DNA of 44,505 bases, taken from NCBI GenBank assembly GCA_947073765.1, contig CAMTMZ010000022.1:1-44505 (forward strand). The letters run 5' to 3'. Both the position numbers and the translations under genes were made by a program. This DNA comes from an uncultured Bacillota bacterium (GTDB lineage Bacteria > Bacillota > Clostridia > Oscillospirales > Oscillospiraceae). This document shows, in pieces, positions 14,570 to 22,444 of the stretch. Numbering within the stretch: the first letter of the stretch is position 1; the number at the start of each line of letters is the position of its first letter. The notes under the pieces are model-generated. The model saw nothing but the letters and a program-made list of their open reading frames with translations, had not been told where the DNA came from and made no database searches.

Positions 14570-14685
14570 GATACTTCACCTCTCTTAAAATCGCGCCGGG
14601 ACGCTGTCCCCGCGTTCTGTACCATTCTATGGCCCGCCCTTGTCCCTGGTGACAGAGGCCGGAAAAAATGTTAGGAGCTGACCCT

Positions 14686-15852
14686 ATGCCCCAGGATAGT
14701 TATTATAACTCCAGAGACCGGCGCGGTGAGCGGGACCCCTACGCCTCCCGCGGCCGGGAACGGGAGTATGACCCACCGCACCGCCCCCAGAGGAGAAAAC
14801 GCCGCTCCGCCGTTCGCACTGCGGCCCTGGTAGTGCTGTATGTGGCGGCGGTCATTGGCGTGTCTATCCTGCTGGCCTGCGTGGGCTGGACCGCCGCCGG
14901 CGACGTGCTGGCCCTGAACAAGGAGGAGAAGTCCATCACCTTTACAGTGGCGGTGGATGAGGACTTTGACAGCGTGGTAGACAGGCTGGAGAAGGAGGGG
15001 ATGATTGAGTATAAGTTCCTCTTTAAGCTCTTTGCCGCCATTACAAACAAGAAGGACGTAATCGCCGCCGGAAGCTACACCCTGAACACCGATATGGACT
15101 ACCGTGCCCTGCTTGCGGGTATGAGCGCCAACGCCGCCAACCGCTCGGAGGTGAAGGTGACCATACCGGAGGGGTACAACATCGATCAGATTTTCGCTCT
15201 GCTGGAGGAGAAGGGGGTGTCTACCGTGGACAAGCTGCGGGACGCCGCCGCTAATCACGACTACGCGTTCTCCTTCCTCAAGGACATCCCTCTGGGGGAA
15301 TACCGGCGGCTGGAGGGCTACCTGATGCCTGCCACCTACGACTTTTACACCAACCACGACCCTGTGTATGCCATCAACAAGCTGCTGGTGCACTTTGACA
15401 GCCAGGTGAAGAACGACTTTAGGGAGAAGGTCGCCGCCACCGAATACTCTCTGCGGGATATTATCACCATTGCGTCCCTCATAGAGCGCGAGACAACTGG
15501 AGAGGACCGCACCGATATCGCCGCTGTCATCTACAACCGGCTGAACAACCCTGACGCCGGAACCCAGGGCTATCTGCAAATTGACGCCACCCTGGTGTAT
15601 ATCAACGGCGGCAAGGAGCCTACCGAGGCGGACAAGGCCATTGACTCCCCTTACAACACTTATCTGTATAAGGGCCTGCCCCCCACACCCATTGCCAACC
15701 CAGGCATGGAGTCGATTATCGCGGCGATGAATCCTTCGGACAGCAAGGACTTCTATTATGCCCTGGGGGATGATGATACCCACCACTTCTTCCGCACCTA
15801 CGATCAGCTGCAGAAGTTTATCAGCAGTCAGGATCGATATAAGGGCAATTAA
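14686..15852 (+). CDS. mltG: Endolytic transglycosylase MltG (YceG-like)
   Basis: A 388-aa membrane-anchored lytic transglycosylase that cuts nascent peptidoglycan strands and helps end glycan chain growth. A charged, Arg-rich cytoplasmic tail (1-40) precedes one transmembrane helix (about 43-67). A LysM-like region follows (VTIPEGYNIDQIFALLEEKGV), then the catalytic domain with Glu267 in IASLIERET and the closing SPYNTYLYKGLPPTPIANPG motif. The ATG at 14686 is preferred over 14668 because AGGAG (14673-14677) lies 8 nt before it. The U32 peptidase gene follows, as in the Firmicutes yrrL-yrrO neighbourhood. Confidence 0.93.
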   Translation: MPQDSYYNSRDRRGERDPYASRGREREYDPPHRPQRRKRRSAVRTAALVVLYVAAVIGVSILLACVGWTAAGDVLALNKEEKSITFTVAVDEDFDSVVDRLEKEGMIEYKFLFKLFAAITNKKDVIAAGSYTLNTDMDYRALLAGMSANAANRSEVKVTIPEGYNIDQIFALLEEKGVSTVDKLRDAAANHDYAFSFLKDIPLGEYRRLEGYLMPATYDFYTNHDPVYAINKLLVHFDSQVKNDFREKVAATEYSLRDIITIASLIERETTGEDRTDIAAVIYNRLNNPDAGTQGYLQIDATLVYINGGKEPTEADKAIDSPYNTYLYKGLPPTPIANPGMESIIAAMNPSDSKDFYYALGDDDTHHFFRTYDQLQKFISSQDRYKGN

Positions 15853-15856
15853 AACA

Positions 15857-15891
15857 CCAAGGGTCCGCCGGAAAATCCGGCGGACCCTTGG
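15857..15891. terminator. Perfect 15-bp hairpin between mltG and the U32 gene
   Basis: Arms 15857-15871 and 15877-15891 with a 5-nt loop. No U-run follows, so it may act as a processing signal or partial terminator. Confidence 0.55.
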
Positions 15892-15906
15892 CTGAGGAGA
15901 GATACC

Positions 15907-17121
15907 ATGAGAAAAATGGAACTGCTTGCCCCGGCGGGGGATATGGAGCGGCTGCGGATGGCGGTGGCCTATGGGGCGGATGCGGTATATCTGGCGGGGA
16001 ATGACTTTGGGATGCGCTCCTTCGCCGGCAACTTCTCCCCGGAGGAGCTGAAAACCGCTGTGGAGCTGTGCCGGGCCCGCCAGGTGCGGGTGCATGTCAC
16101 CTGCAACACGATGCCTCGGAACAGAGAGATTGCCTGTCTGCCGGAGTGGCTGGAGCAGCTCGAGGCGCTGGGGGTGGACGCCGTTATCCTGGCCGACGTA
16201 GGGGTGCTGGCCCTGGCAAAGCGGTATGCCCCCCATGTGCAGTGCCACATCTCCACCCAGGCCAGCATTGTCAACTACCAGTCTGCCCGGGCCTGGCACG
16301 AGCTGGGAGCCAGCCGGGTGATTCTGGCCAGGGAGCTGTCGTTAGAGGAGATCCGGGAGATCCGGGCCAAGACGTCAAAGGAGCTGGAGATAGAGGTCTT
16401 TGCCCACGGAGCCATGTGTGTGAGCTACTCGGGGCGGTGCCTGCTGTCCAACTACATGACCGGCAGGGACTCCAACCGGGGCTCCTGCGCCCAGCCCTGC
16501 CGCTACCAGTACGCCCTGGTGGAGGAAAAAAGGCCGGGGGAGTACTTCCCTGTTTACGAGGAGGACGGGGAGACATACATTATGAACTCCCGGGATATGT
16601 GCATGATCGACCATGTGGCCGAGCTGATGGAGACCGGAGTGGACTGCGTCAAACTGGAGGGGCGGGCCAAGTCGGCCTACTACACCGCCATTATCACCGG
16701 GGCCTACCGCCACGCCATCGACGCGGCGGCGGCAGGGGTCCCCCTGGACCCGGTGTGGCGGGACGAGGTGGAGCACATCAGCCACCGCCACTACTCTACC
16801 GGGTTTTTCTTCGGCCAGCCGGGGCAGTTTACCGAAAACGCCCGGTATGTCCGAGACTGGCAGATTGTGGCAACTGTACAGTCCTGCGACGGGGAAGGAA
16901 ACGCCGTTTTGACGCTGAATAACAAGTTCGCTGTGGGGGATGAGCTGGAACTGGTTGGCCCGGACGTCCGCCCCCGGGCACTGACGGTAGAGGCCCTCTG
17001 GGATAGAGACGGCGGCGCCCTGGAGGAGGTCCGCCACCCTCAAATGGTTTTCTGCATGAAGCTGCCCCGACAGGTTCCGCCCCTGTCGCTGCTGCGGCGG
17101 AAAGCGGATCTGTCGCCATAA
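15907..17121 (+). CDS. U32 family peptidase / tRNA hydroxylation protein (TrhP-like)
   Basis: A 404-aa U32-family protein. It has the N-terminal ELLAPAGDMERLRMAVAYGADAV barrel start, the QCHISTQASIVN segment and the diagnostic Cys cluster HGAMCVSYSGRCLLSNYMTG...GSCAQPCR, which in the family binds an iron-sulfur cluster. VDCVKLEGRAKSAYY follows, then a small C-terminal beta domain. Despite the name, characterised members (TrhP/YrrO) act with prephenate in 5-hydroxyuridine formation at tRNA position 34. The gene lies just downstream of mltG, as in other Firmicutes. A true peptidase role is possible but less supported. Confidence 0.9.
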   Translation: MRKMELLAPAGDMERLRMAVAYGADAVYLAGNDFGMRSFAGNFSPEELKTAVELCRARQVRVHVTCNTMPRNREIACLPEWLEQLEALGVDAVILADVGVLALAKRYAPHVQCHISTQASIVNYQSARAWHELGASRVILARELSLEEIREIRAKTSKELEIEVFAHGAMCVSYSGRCLLSNYMTGRDSNRGSCAQPCRYQYALVEEKRPGEYFPVYEEDGETYIMNSRDMCMIDHVAELMETGVDCVKLEGRAKSAYYTAIITGAYRHAIDAAAAGVPLDPVWRDEVEHISHRHYSTGFFFGQPGQFTENARYVRDWQIVATVQSCDGEGNAVLTLNNKFAVGDELELVGPDVRPRALTVEALWDRDGGALEEVRHPQMVFCMKLPRQVPPLSLLRRKADLSP

Positions 17122-17129
17122 CATGAGCA

Positions 17130-17160
17130 AGCGCGCCCCATATGGGGCGCGCTGACTTTT
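17130..17160. terminator. Bidirectional terminator between U32 gene and lexA
   Basis: A perfect 24-nt palindrome (17130-17153) followed by GACTTTTTT. It serves the convergent genes on both sides. Confidence 0.8.
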
Positions 17161-17784
17161 TTAATACCGCCGAACCACGGCCACCACCTTGCCAATAATC
17201 TGGGCGTAAGTGCCGTCGATGGGTTCGTAATCAGGGTTTTCAGGGAGGAGCCAGATGTGCCCATCCTTCCGCTGGTAGGTCTTCACGGTGGCCTCGTCCT
17301 CGAAGAGGGCCACCACGATCTCGCCGCTGCGGACCTCCTGCTGGCGGTGGACCACCACCAGGTCGCCGGGAAGAATGCCGGCGTTCAGCATAGATTCACC
17401 GCGCACCCGCAGAGCGAAGTGCTCGCCGGACAGACCCTGGGTGTCAAAGGTGAGATAGTCCTCAATGCACTCCTGCGCCAGGATGGGGGAGCCGGCGGCT
17501 ACGCTGCCTACTACGGGCACCTGGTTGGTTTGGGGATTGGCCTCCTCGGCGGCGGGGGGCGGAGCCACGGATACGCCGGGCAGGGAGATAGCCCGGGTTT
17601 TACCCTCCGCCTTGACAATGACGCCGGCCTCTTCCAGGCCCTTCATATGGAAGTGGACGGTGGAAGGGGATTTGAGCCCTACCTCGGCGCCAATTTCCCG
17701 GACAGAGGGGGGGTAGCCATGTTCGTTGGTGAAGGAGAGAATAAAATTGTAGATTTCCTGTTGTCTCCGGGAGAGTTTTGCCAT
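17161..17784 (-). CDS. lexA: LexA SOS repressor
   Basis: A 207-aa repressor of the DNA-damage response. The N-terminal winged helix (RRQQEIYNFILSFTNEHGYP, PSVREIGAEVGLKSPSTVHF) is followed by a Pro-rich hinge. The self-cleavage site is Ala97-Gly98 in GSVAAGSP, and the catalytic dyad is Ser131 (RGESM) and Lys168 (ATVKTY). The start at 17784 is chosen for its AGGAG site 8 nt upstream and because the conserved N terminus begins there. The upstream region has a perfect consensus promoter overlapped by a LexA-type dyad, so the gene is very likely autoregulated. Confidence 0.97.
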   Translation of the reverse strand: MAKLSRRQQEIYNFILSFTNEHGYPPSVREIGAEVGLKSPSTVHFHMKGLEEAGVIVKAEGKTRAISLPGVSVAPPPAAEEANPQTNQVPVVGSVAAGSPILAQECIEDYLTFDTQGLSGEHFALRVRGESMLNAGILPGDLVVVHRQQEVRSGEIVVALFEDEATVKTYQRKDGHIWLLPENPDYEPIDGTYAQIIGKVVAVVRRY

Positions 17785-17848
17785 GACAGAGACTCCTTTC
17801 GGGGGGCGGACAGCCCAAAATGCGGCCATATTACAGGGGGATATTGAG

Positions 17849-17877
17849 ATTATAACATACAATGGCGAGCATGTCAA
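17849..17877 (-). promoter_or_regulatory. Consensus promoter of lexA
   Basis: TTGACA (17877-17872), 17 bp, TATAAT (17854-17849), a perfect match to the vegetative consensus on the minus strand. Confidence 0.85.
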
Positions 17878-17888
17878 ACGAATGTTTC
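17875..17888. promoter_or_regulatory. Putative LexA box
   Basis: On the minus strand GAAACATTCGTTTG overlaps the -35 box of lexA. It keeps the AAC-N4-GTT core of the Gram-positive SOS box (CGAACATACGTTCG type) and matches about 10 of 14 positions. Confidence 0.6.
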
Positions 17889-17942
17889 ATAAATGTTTCA
17901 AAATCAGGATGGCTGAGGGCCGCTCTAATTTTTCGGGGACTG

Positions 17943-18563
17943 TCACTCTAAAAGGGTGGTCCAGGTTTGGGCGTGATAGGCGTCGAAGCACATTTTGACC
18001 TGGTCTTCGGAGGTCCTGTCGACAGACAGCTCAGGCAGCTCGTCCAGAGCAAACCAGCCGCTGGAGAGAGTCTCCAGATTGGGCTGGAAGGTTCCGCCGA
18101 TCAGGCTGCACAGCACGAAGACCTTGCAGATGCCGTAGGCGGAAGGGGGAGAGTTGTGACGATTTCGGTCCTGAAGGGCGATGACCAGGTCGGCGGTGAC
18201 GTCAAGCCCCGCCTCCTCCCGGACCTCCTTTACGGTATTCTCCCGAAGAGAGATATCTACATCTGCCCAGCCCCCGGGGAGGGACCAGCGACCGTCACTC
18301 TCCTGGACAAGGAGAATCTTTTCCCCCTGGAAGACAGCGGCACGGGTGTCCAGCTTAGGGGTCTGATAGCCGGTCTCGCCGCAGAAGAGATCTTTGACGC
18401 GGTCAAAGGACAAGTCGGTGTGCCGGGCCGCAATGTCGGCGGCGATGTCACGAATGCGGGCGTAGCGCTCCAGGTCATATTTGTCGTGGCCGTACTCCAG
18501 CCCGGCCTGGGCCAAAGCCTGAAGCTCTATCGCCCACTTCAGCCACTGAGGTCTGTTTTTCAT
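17943..18563 (-). CDS. NUDIX hydrolase with Nudix_N_2 N-terminal domain
   Basis: A 206-aa nucleoside-diphosphate-X hydrolase. Residues 1-60 (QWLKWAIELQALAQAGLEYG, then KYDLERYARIRDIAADIAAR) match the small helical N-terminal domain seen in a Firmicutes subgroup of NUDIX enzymes (PF12535). The NUDIX box spans about 97-120 with REEAGL at its end. Likely substrates are ADP-ribose or other NDP-linked compounds. The start at 18563 has AAAGGAGG just upstream; that ribosome binding site overlaps the stop codon of the DUF975 gene, so the two form an operon. Confidence 0.9.
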   Translation of the reverse strand: MKNRPQWLKWAIELQALAQAGLEYGHDKYDLERYARIRDIAADIAARHTDLSFDRVKDLFCGETGYQTPKLDTRAAVFQGEKILLVQESDGRWSLPGGWADVDISLRENTVKEVREEAGLDVTADLVIALQDRNRHNSPPSAYGICKVFVLCSLIGGTFQPNLETLSSGWFALDELPELSVDRTSEDQVKMCFDAYHAQTWTTLLE

Positions 18564-18577
18564 GAGGATTCCTCCTT

Positions 18578-19462
18578 TTAAAGCGGCGGCATGTCGGGCT
18601 GGTCCGACGCGTCGGCGGCGGCGAGGAGACGGGTGTCGTAGAAGCCGGCCCGGGCGGTGGCACGGTATGGCAGCAGCCACAGGGACACGGGGATGGTGAC
18701 CAGGGTGCTGAGGATGACCACCGGTGGGGAGTAGATGATGTTAAAGGCCTGGCTGAGCAGGGCCTGGTCTAGGATAAGCTGGGGGAAGGACAGACCGGCC
18801 CGGTCCAGGAAAAGGAGTATTACGACAAAGGTGAGAACAAAGTTGACCAGCTCCCAGCCGAGGAAGGAGAGCTCCAATTTGAACAGATCCCATTTCCATC
18901 CCCGCATGAGAGCGGCGCTGCGAAAAATAGGGGCGGCGGGGCCGTCATCCGGCCGGTCGGCCAGCAGGTAGGGGGCCAGGGCATACCGCAGTTGAAGGAG
19001 AATGACGGTGGCGGCCAGTCCAACGATAAAAAGCAGCAGGCTGAATACGCCCAGGACAGGCCCAGCCCCGGACAGGAGCAGGATGAGCACCGGCATGGAC
19101 AGCAGAAAGGCTACCACAAAGTACCAGCCCATGACCCGGACATAGATGCCCAGCTGCATGAGGATAACCCGCCCCGCCACGGAGAAGCCCTGCGTCAGGG
19201 AGTTGACGTCGGGATCCAGGTGCCGGTAGGTCCACAGCGCCCAGAGGCACAGGCCGAAACGGACCACGGTGGTGTACAGGGTGAGCAGCAGCTGAAAAAA
19301 AAGCAGTGAGGTCTGGGTGTGGGGGATAGGGAGGAAGCTGATAAGCCAGGATACCCCGGTGGTCATGGCGATGTAGGCCAGAGCCACCACCCAGAATTTG
19401 GGATCGGTGAGCGCTATGCGCTCCCTGGCCTGGCGTTTAAGTTCTATGCGGTCGAATTCCAT
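18578..19462 (-). CDS. DUF975 family membrane protein
   Basis: A 294-aa integral membrane protein of family DUF975 (PF06161), unknown function. An amphipathic N terminus (FDRIELKRQARERI) precedes six or so hydrophobic segments, and the characteristic block SAALMRGWKWDLFKLELSFL followed by GWELVNFVL is present. The start at 19462 is preferred over upstream codons because GGAG lies 8 nt before it. The promoter appears to be embedded in the terminator of the upstream beta-CASP gene. It is followed at once by the NUDIX gene. Confidence 0.88.
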   Translation of the reverse strand: MEFDRIELKRQARERIALTDPKFWVVALAYIAMTTGVSWLISFLPIPHTQTSLLFFQLLLTLYTTVVRFGLCLWALWTYRHLDPDVNSLTQGFSVAGRVILMQLGIYVRVMGWYFVVAFLLSMPVLILLLSGAGPVLGVFSLLLFIVGLAATVILLQLRYALAPYLLADRPDDGPAAPIFRSAALMRGWKWDLFKLELSFLGWELVNFVLTFVVILLFLDRAGLSFPQLILDQALLSQAFNIIYSPPVVILSTLVTIPVSLWLLPYRATARAGFYDTRLLAAADASDQPDMPPL

Positions 19463-19492
19463 GTGATATTCTCCAATCTGAAAGGTAAGCTC

Positions 19493-19521
19493 ATTATATG
19501 CCAAAAGCGGAGCGGGGGCAA
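19493..19521 (-). promoter_or_regulatory. Promoter of the DUF975-NUDIX operon, overlapping a terminator
   Basis: TTGCCC (19521-19516), 17 bp, TATAAT (19498-19493). The -35 box lies in the loop and arm of the upstream gene's terminator hairpin. Confidence 0.5.
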
Positions 19522-19534
19522 GTCCCCGCTCCGC
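19503..19534 (-). terminator. Terminator of the beta-CASP gene
   Basis: An 11-bp GC stem (19507-19517 with 19524-19534) followed on the minus strand by UUUU. Confidence 0.75.
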
Positions 19535-19548
19535 GAAAGATGAAAAGA

Positions 19549-21144
19549 TTACTTCCAGCTGTCCATAAGCTGCTTGAGCTGGCTGGAAAGCTTGTTGAGA
19601 TCCTTGTTGGACCGGCCGCGGCTGCGGTTGACCAGATCGGCCAGGTCTTGGGCAGCGGTTTGAAGCTGCAGGAAAGCGGAGGAGGGGATGGCCGCGGAGC
19701 CGATGGCGCGTTTGGGCTCCAGCTTGATGCCCTGGGCCAGCATGCAGTTGGTGGACAGGTCGTAGACTTCCTCATACAGCGGAGCGTGGGCGGGGATGCC
19801 CCGCTGGTTCAGGTCGTGGGCGAACAGCTCGGTGACCGCGCTGTCCCCGTGAACCACAAAGACCTGCTGGGGACGGGGGGAGAAGTAGTCGATCCAAGAC
19901 AGGAGATGGTCCCGGTCGGCGTGGGAGCTCAGGCCTTTGAAATTGACAATCTTGGCCTGAACGGCGATGTCCTCTCCGAACAGCCTCACGGATTTTGCTC
20001 CGTCCAGAAGCTGACGGCCCAGGGTGCCCTCCCCCTGATAGCCTACAAAGACCACGGCGCAGTTGGATCTCCACAGGTTATGCTTTAAGTGATGGCGGAT
20101 GCGGCCGGCGTCGCACATGCCGGAGGCGGAGATAATGATTTTTGGGGTCTTGTCATCGTTGAGGGCCCGGGATTCCTCTGTGGACTGGGTGAGGGTGAGG
20201 CCCGGGAAGGTGAACAGGTTTTCCCCCCCCTGGAGGACGGCGATGGCGTCGTCGTCCAGGTAGCCCTTCAGGTTGCCGGAGTAGATTTTAGTGGCCTCAG
20301 AGGCCAAAGGGGAGTCCACATACACCTTGAAGCTGGGCAGGGAGGTGACCAGGCCGTCCCGCTTGATCTCCCGCAGGTAGTACAGCAGCTCCTGAGTCCG
20401 CCCCACGGCAAAAGAGGGGATTATAATATTGCCCCCCTTGGAGAATACATCGTCGATGAGGTTGGCCAGGGCTCCGGCGTAGCTCTCCGGAGGCTCGTGA
20501 TTGCGGTCGCCGTAAGTGGACTCCATAACCACGTAGTTGGCGTCGCTCACAAAGGAGGGATCCCGGATAATAGGCTGATCCACATTGCCCAGGTCGCCGG
20601 AGAAGACAATTTTTTTGGTGACACCGTTCTCCGTGGCCCAGATTTCCACGCAGGAGGAGCCCAGCAGATGACCCGCGTCGTTGAAGCGGACCTGAACCCC
20701 ATCGCACAGGTCGAACAGCCAGCCGTACTCCACCGACTCCAGCATTTTGATGGCCGCCTCAGCGTCCATAAGGGTGTAGAGCGGTTCCACCGGGGGCCGG
20801 CCGGCCCGCTTGCCCTTTTGATTGTGCCACTGGGCGTCCCCCTCCTGGATATGGGCGGAGTCCCGGAGCATGACGGACAACAGCTGGACCGTCAGGCTGG
20901 TGGCGAGGATGCGGCCGTTGAAGCCCTGCTTCACCAGCAGGGGCAGACGGCCGGAGTGATCGATGTGGGCGTGGGTGACTAAGACATAGTCAATGTAGTT
21001 GGGGGCGAAGTCCAGGCAGTTGCCGTCATGCTCGTCCCGGCCCTGCTGAAGGCCGCAGTCGATGAGTATCTTTTTTCCGTTGACCTCCAGACAGTGGCAG
21101 CTGCCGGTGACCGCGTGGGCTGCGCCAAAAAATGTCAGTTTCAT
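19549..21144 (-). CDS. Metallo-beta-lactamase fold / beta-CASP RNase-like protein
   Basis: A 531-aa protein of the metallo-beta-lactamase superfamily with a beta-CASP insertion, the group of RNA-processing nucleases related to CPSF73. Visible motifs are THAHIDHSGRLP (zinc site), HLLGSS, FSGDLGN, the beta-CASP blocks PSFAVGRTQELLYYL and ISASGMCDAGRIRHHLKH, and the final GLSSHADRDHLLSWI. The C-terminal ~80 residues form an extra helical tail. The likely role is an RNA endo- or exonuclease, not antibiotic hydrolysis. The start at 21144 follows AAAGGAGG. The gene is monocistronic with its own promoter and terminator. Confidence 0.9.
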   Translation of the reverse strand: MKLTFFGAAHAVTGSCHCLEVNGKKILIDCGLQQGRDEHDGNCLDFAPNYIDYVLVTHAHIDHSGRLPLLVKQGFNGRILATSLTVQLLSVMLRDSAHIQEGDAQWHNQKGKRAGRPPVEPLYTLMDAEAAIKMLESVEYGWLFDLCDGVQVRFNDAGHLLGSSCVEIWATENGVTKKIVFSGDLGNVDQPIIRDPSFVSDANYVVMESTYGDRNHEPPESYAGALANLIDDVFSKGGNIIIPSFAVGRTQELLYYLREIKRDGLVTSLPSFKVYVDSPLASEATKIYSGNLKGYLDDDAIAVLQGGENLFTFPGLTLTQSTEESRALNDDKTPKIIISASGMCDAGRIRHHLKHNLWRSNCAVVFVGYQGEGTLGRQLLDGAKSVRLFGEDIAVQAKIVNFKGLSSHADRDHLLSWIDYFSPRPQQVFVVHGDSAVTELFAHDLNQRGIPAHAPLYEEVYDLSTNCMLAQGIKLEPKRAIGSAAIPSSAFLQLQTAAQDLADLVNRSRGRSNKDLNKLSSQLKQLMDSWK

Positions 21145-21180
21145 GGGAGCGCCTCCTTTGTTGATGGGATGGTTGTCTCT

Positions 21181-21209
21181 ATTGTACACGATTTTCCCGG
21201 GAAATGCCA
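21181..21209 (-). promoter_or_regulatory. Promoter with perfect palindrome upstream of the beta-CASP gene
   Basis: TACAAT (21186-21181) is a good -10 box, with a weak -35 (TGGCAT, 21209-21204) at 17 bp. A perfect 12-bp palindrome TTTCCCGGGAAA (21193-21204) fills the spacer, a position typical of operators. Confidence 0.45.
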
Positions 21210-21243
21210 TACCAATTTGTGAATAATGTGTAAAATTCGGCGG

Positions 21244-22020
21244 TTAAATCAGGCCAAAATGTTCCAGAGCGGTGAGAATTCCGTCCTCATCCACCGAGCC
21301 GGTTACATAGTCGGCCTGGTCCTTTACCCGCTGGCCGGCATTGCCCATGGCGACCCCAATATGGGCATGGCGGAGCATGGGCAGGTCGTTCTCCCCATCG
21401 CCAAAGGCCATGGTCTGGGACAGGTCAATGCCAAAATGATGCAGAAGCGCGTCCATCCCTTGGTCCTTTCCGCCGCCGGGGGCGATGACGTCCACAAAGG
21501 CGGGGTGCCAGCGCAGGGGGATCAGGCCGGGGAAAAAGCGCTCGCCGGCGGCAAGTTCGTCCTCCTTGGTAAAGAAAGCGACCGCCTGGTAGATGGTGCG
21601 GCCCCGGGCCCGGTCCAGGGGCGCGGAGGGGGGAATGGGGAGAGCCAGCTGATCCCGGTACAGATCCATTCGGGCGTCTCGGTTGATGGCGTATGTGTCG
21701 TGCTCCTCCACAATGGTACAGGGCAGACCGGTGTCTTCCAGCAGGTCCAGCAGCTGTTCCGCCGCCGCCGGGGAGATGGGGTTGCTGCGCAGCACCTTGT
21801 CCCCGGCAAAGCAGTACTGGCCGTTGAGGGTGATAAAGCCGTCGAAGGGAAATGCGTGGGAGACCTGGCCCAGGTCTCCCCGCTGCCGGCCGGTAGCGAT
21901 GAACAGTTTGACTCCCTTTTCCCGCAGGCGGCCCAGGCCGTCCAGCACGCCGGGGGAGATCCGGTGGGTGTTAAAGCTGACCAGCGTCCCGTCTATATCG
22001 AAAAAAATGGCTTTTGTCAT
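21244..22020 (-). CDS. Cof-type HAD-IIB family phosphatase
   Basis: A 258-aa haloacid-dehalogenase-type hydrolase of subfamily IIB (Cof/YwpJ/YkrA). Motif I is FFDIDGTL (nucleophile Asp8, acid Asp10), motif II is FIATGRQ, and motifs III-IV are in KDQGMDALLHHFG and MAFGDGENDLPML. The cap domain lies in the middle. Members dephosphorylate small phosphorylated metabolites such as sugar phosphates or FMN. AGGAGG precedes the ATG. The exact substrate is unknown. Confidence 0.93.
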   Translation of the reverse strand: MTKAIFFDIDGTLVSFNTHRISPGVLDGLGRLREKGVKLFIATGRQRGDLGQVSHAFPFDGFITLNGQYCFAGDKVLRSNPISPAAAEQLLDLLEDTGLPCTIVEEHDTYAINRDARMDLYRDQLALPIPPSAPLDRARGRTIYQAVAFFTKEDELAAGERFFPGLIPLRWHPAFVDVIAPGGGKDQGMDALLHHFGIDLSQTMAFGDGENDLPMLRHAHIGVAMGNAGQRVKDQADYVTGSVDEDGILTALEHFGLI

Positions 22021-22098
22021 AGTTATCCTCCTGTCGAACCGTTTACACTATTCTACCTCTAAAGCGATTTTATTTCCATATGCGATTTGGACGATTTT

Positions 22099-22129
22099 GG
22101 CATAAAGGTCTCCATCATTCCCATAGGAT
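22099..22129 (+). promoter_or_regulatory. Possible sigma-E-type sporulation promoter for yabP
   Basis: GGCATAAA (22099-22106) and CATAGGAT (22122-22129) roughly resemble the mother-cell sigma-E consensus (KMATATT / CATACANT). This is expected for yabP-yabQ but the match is weak. Confidence 0.3.
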
Positions 22130-22150
22130 AGAGGGAAAGGGGGAAGCGAC

Positions 22151-22444
22151 ATGGCATTTGTGGACGACCGGGCCCGTCCTGAGATGGCCCACCATATTAT
22201 TTTGGAGGAGCGGGAGCAGCTGTCTGTATCCGGTGTGGAGGAGGTGGAGAGCTTTGATGAGAGCACCATTCTCCTCACCACGGCCCAGGGGGCGCTGGAA
22301 ATCCAGGGGGAGGGGCTGCACATTGAAAAGCTCTCGCTGGATGGGGGAGATCTGCGGGTGGAGGGCAGGGTAAACGCCCTGCTGTATGAGGCGGACGGCG
22401 GCAGCCGGGGCGGGGGATTCCTCTCCCGTCTGCTGGGTGGATGA
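22151..22444 (+). CDS. yabP: Sporulation protein YabP
   Basis: A 97-aa YabP family protein required for spore cortex or coat assembly in the mother cell. It carries the family's ILEEREQLSVSGVEEVESFD and LEIQGEGLHIEKLSLDGGDL blocks and ends in a Gly-rich tail. Its stop overlaps the start of yabQ by four bases. The order yabP-yabQ-divIC-S1 protein is conserved in endospore formers, which marks the host as a sporulating lineage. Confidence 0.93.
   Translation: MAFVDDRARPEMAHHIILEEREQLSVSGVEEVESFDESTILLTTAQGALEIQGEGLHIEKLSLDGGDLRVEGRVNALLYEADGGSRGGGFLSRLLGG

Noticed and set aside
14387-14674. Plus-strand Val/Ala repeat ORF opposite the Cys-rich microprotein
   Set aside because: The AAVVAATV pattern is just the complement of the CGCNN repeats; the ribosome binding site and hydrophobic helix favour the minus strand.
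14671-16299. 542-aa minus-strand ORF
   Set aside because: It is the shadow of mltG and the U32 gene; His/Gly/Val-rich with no recognisable domain and spans two real genes.
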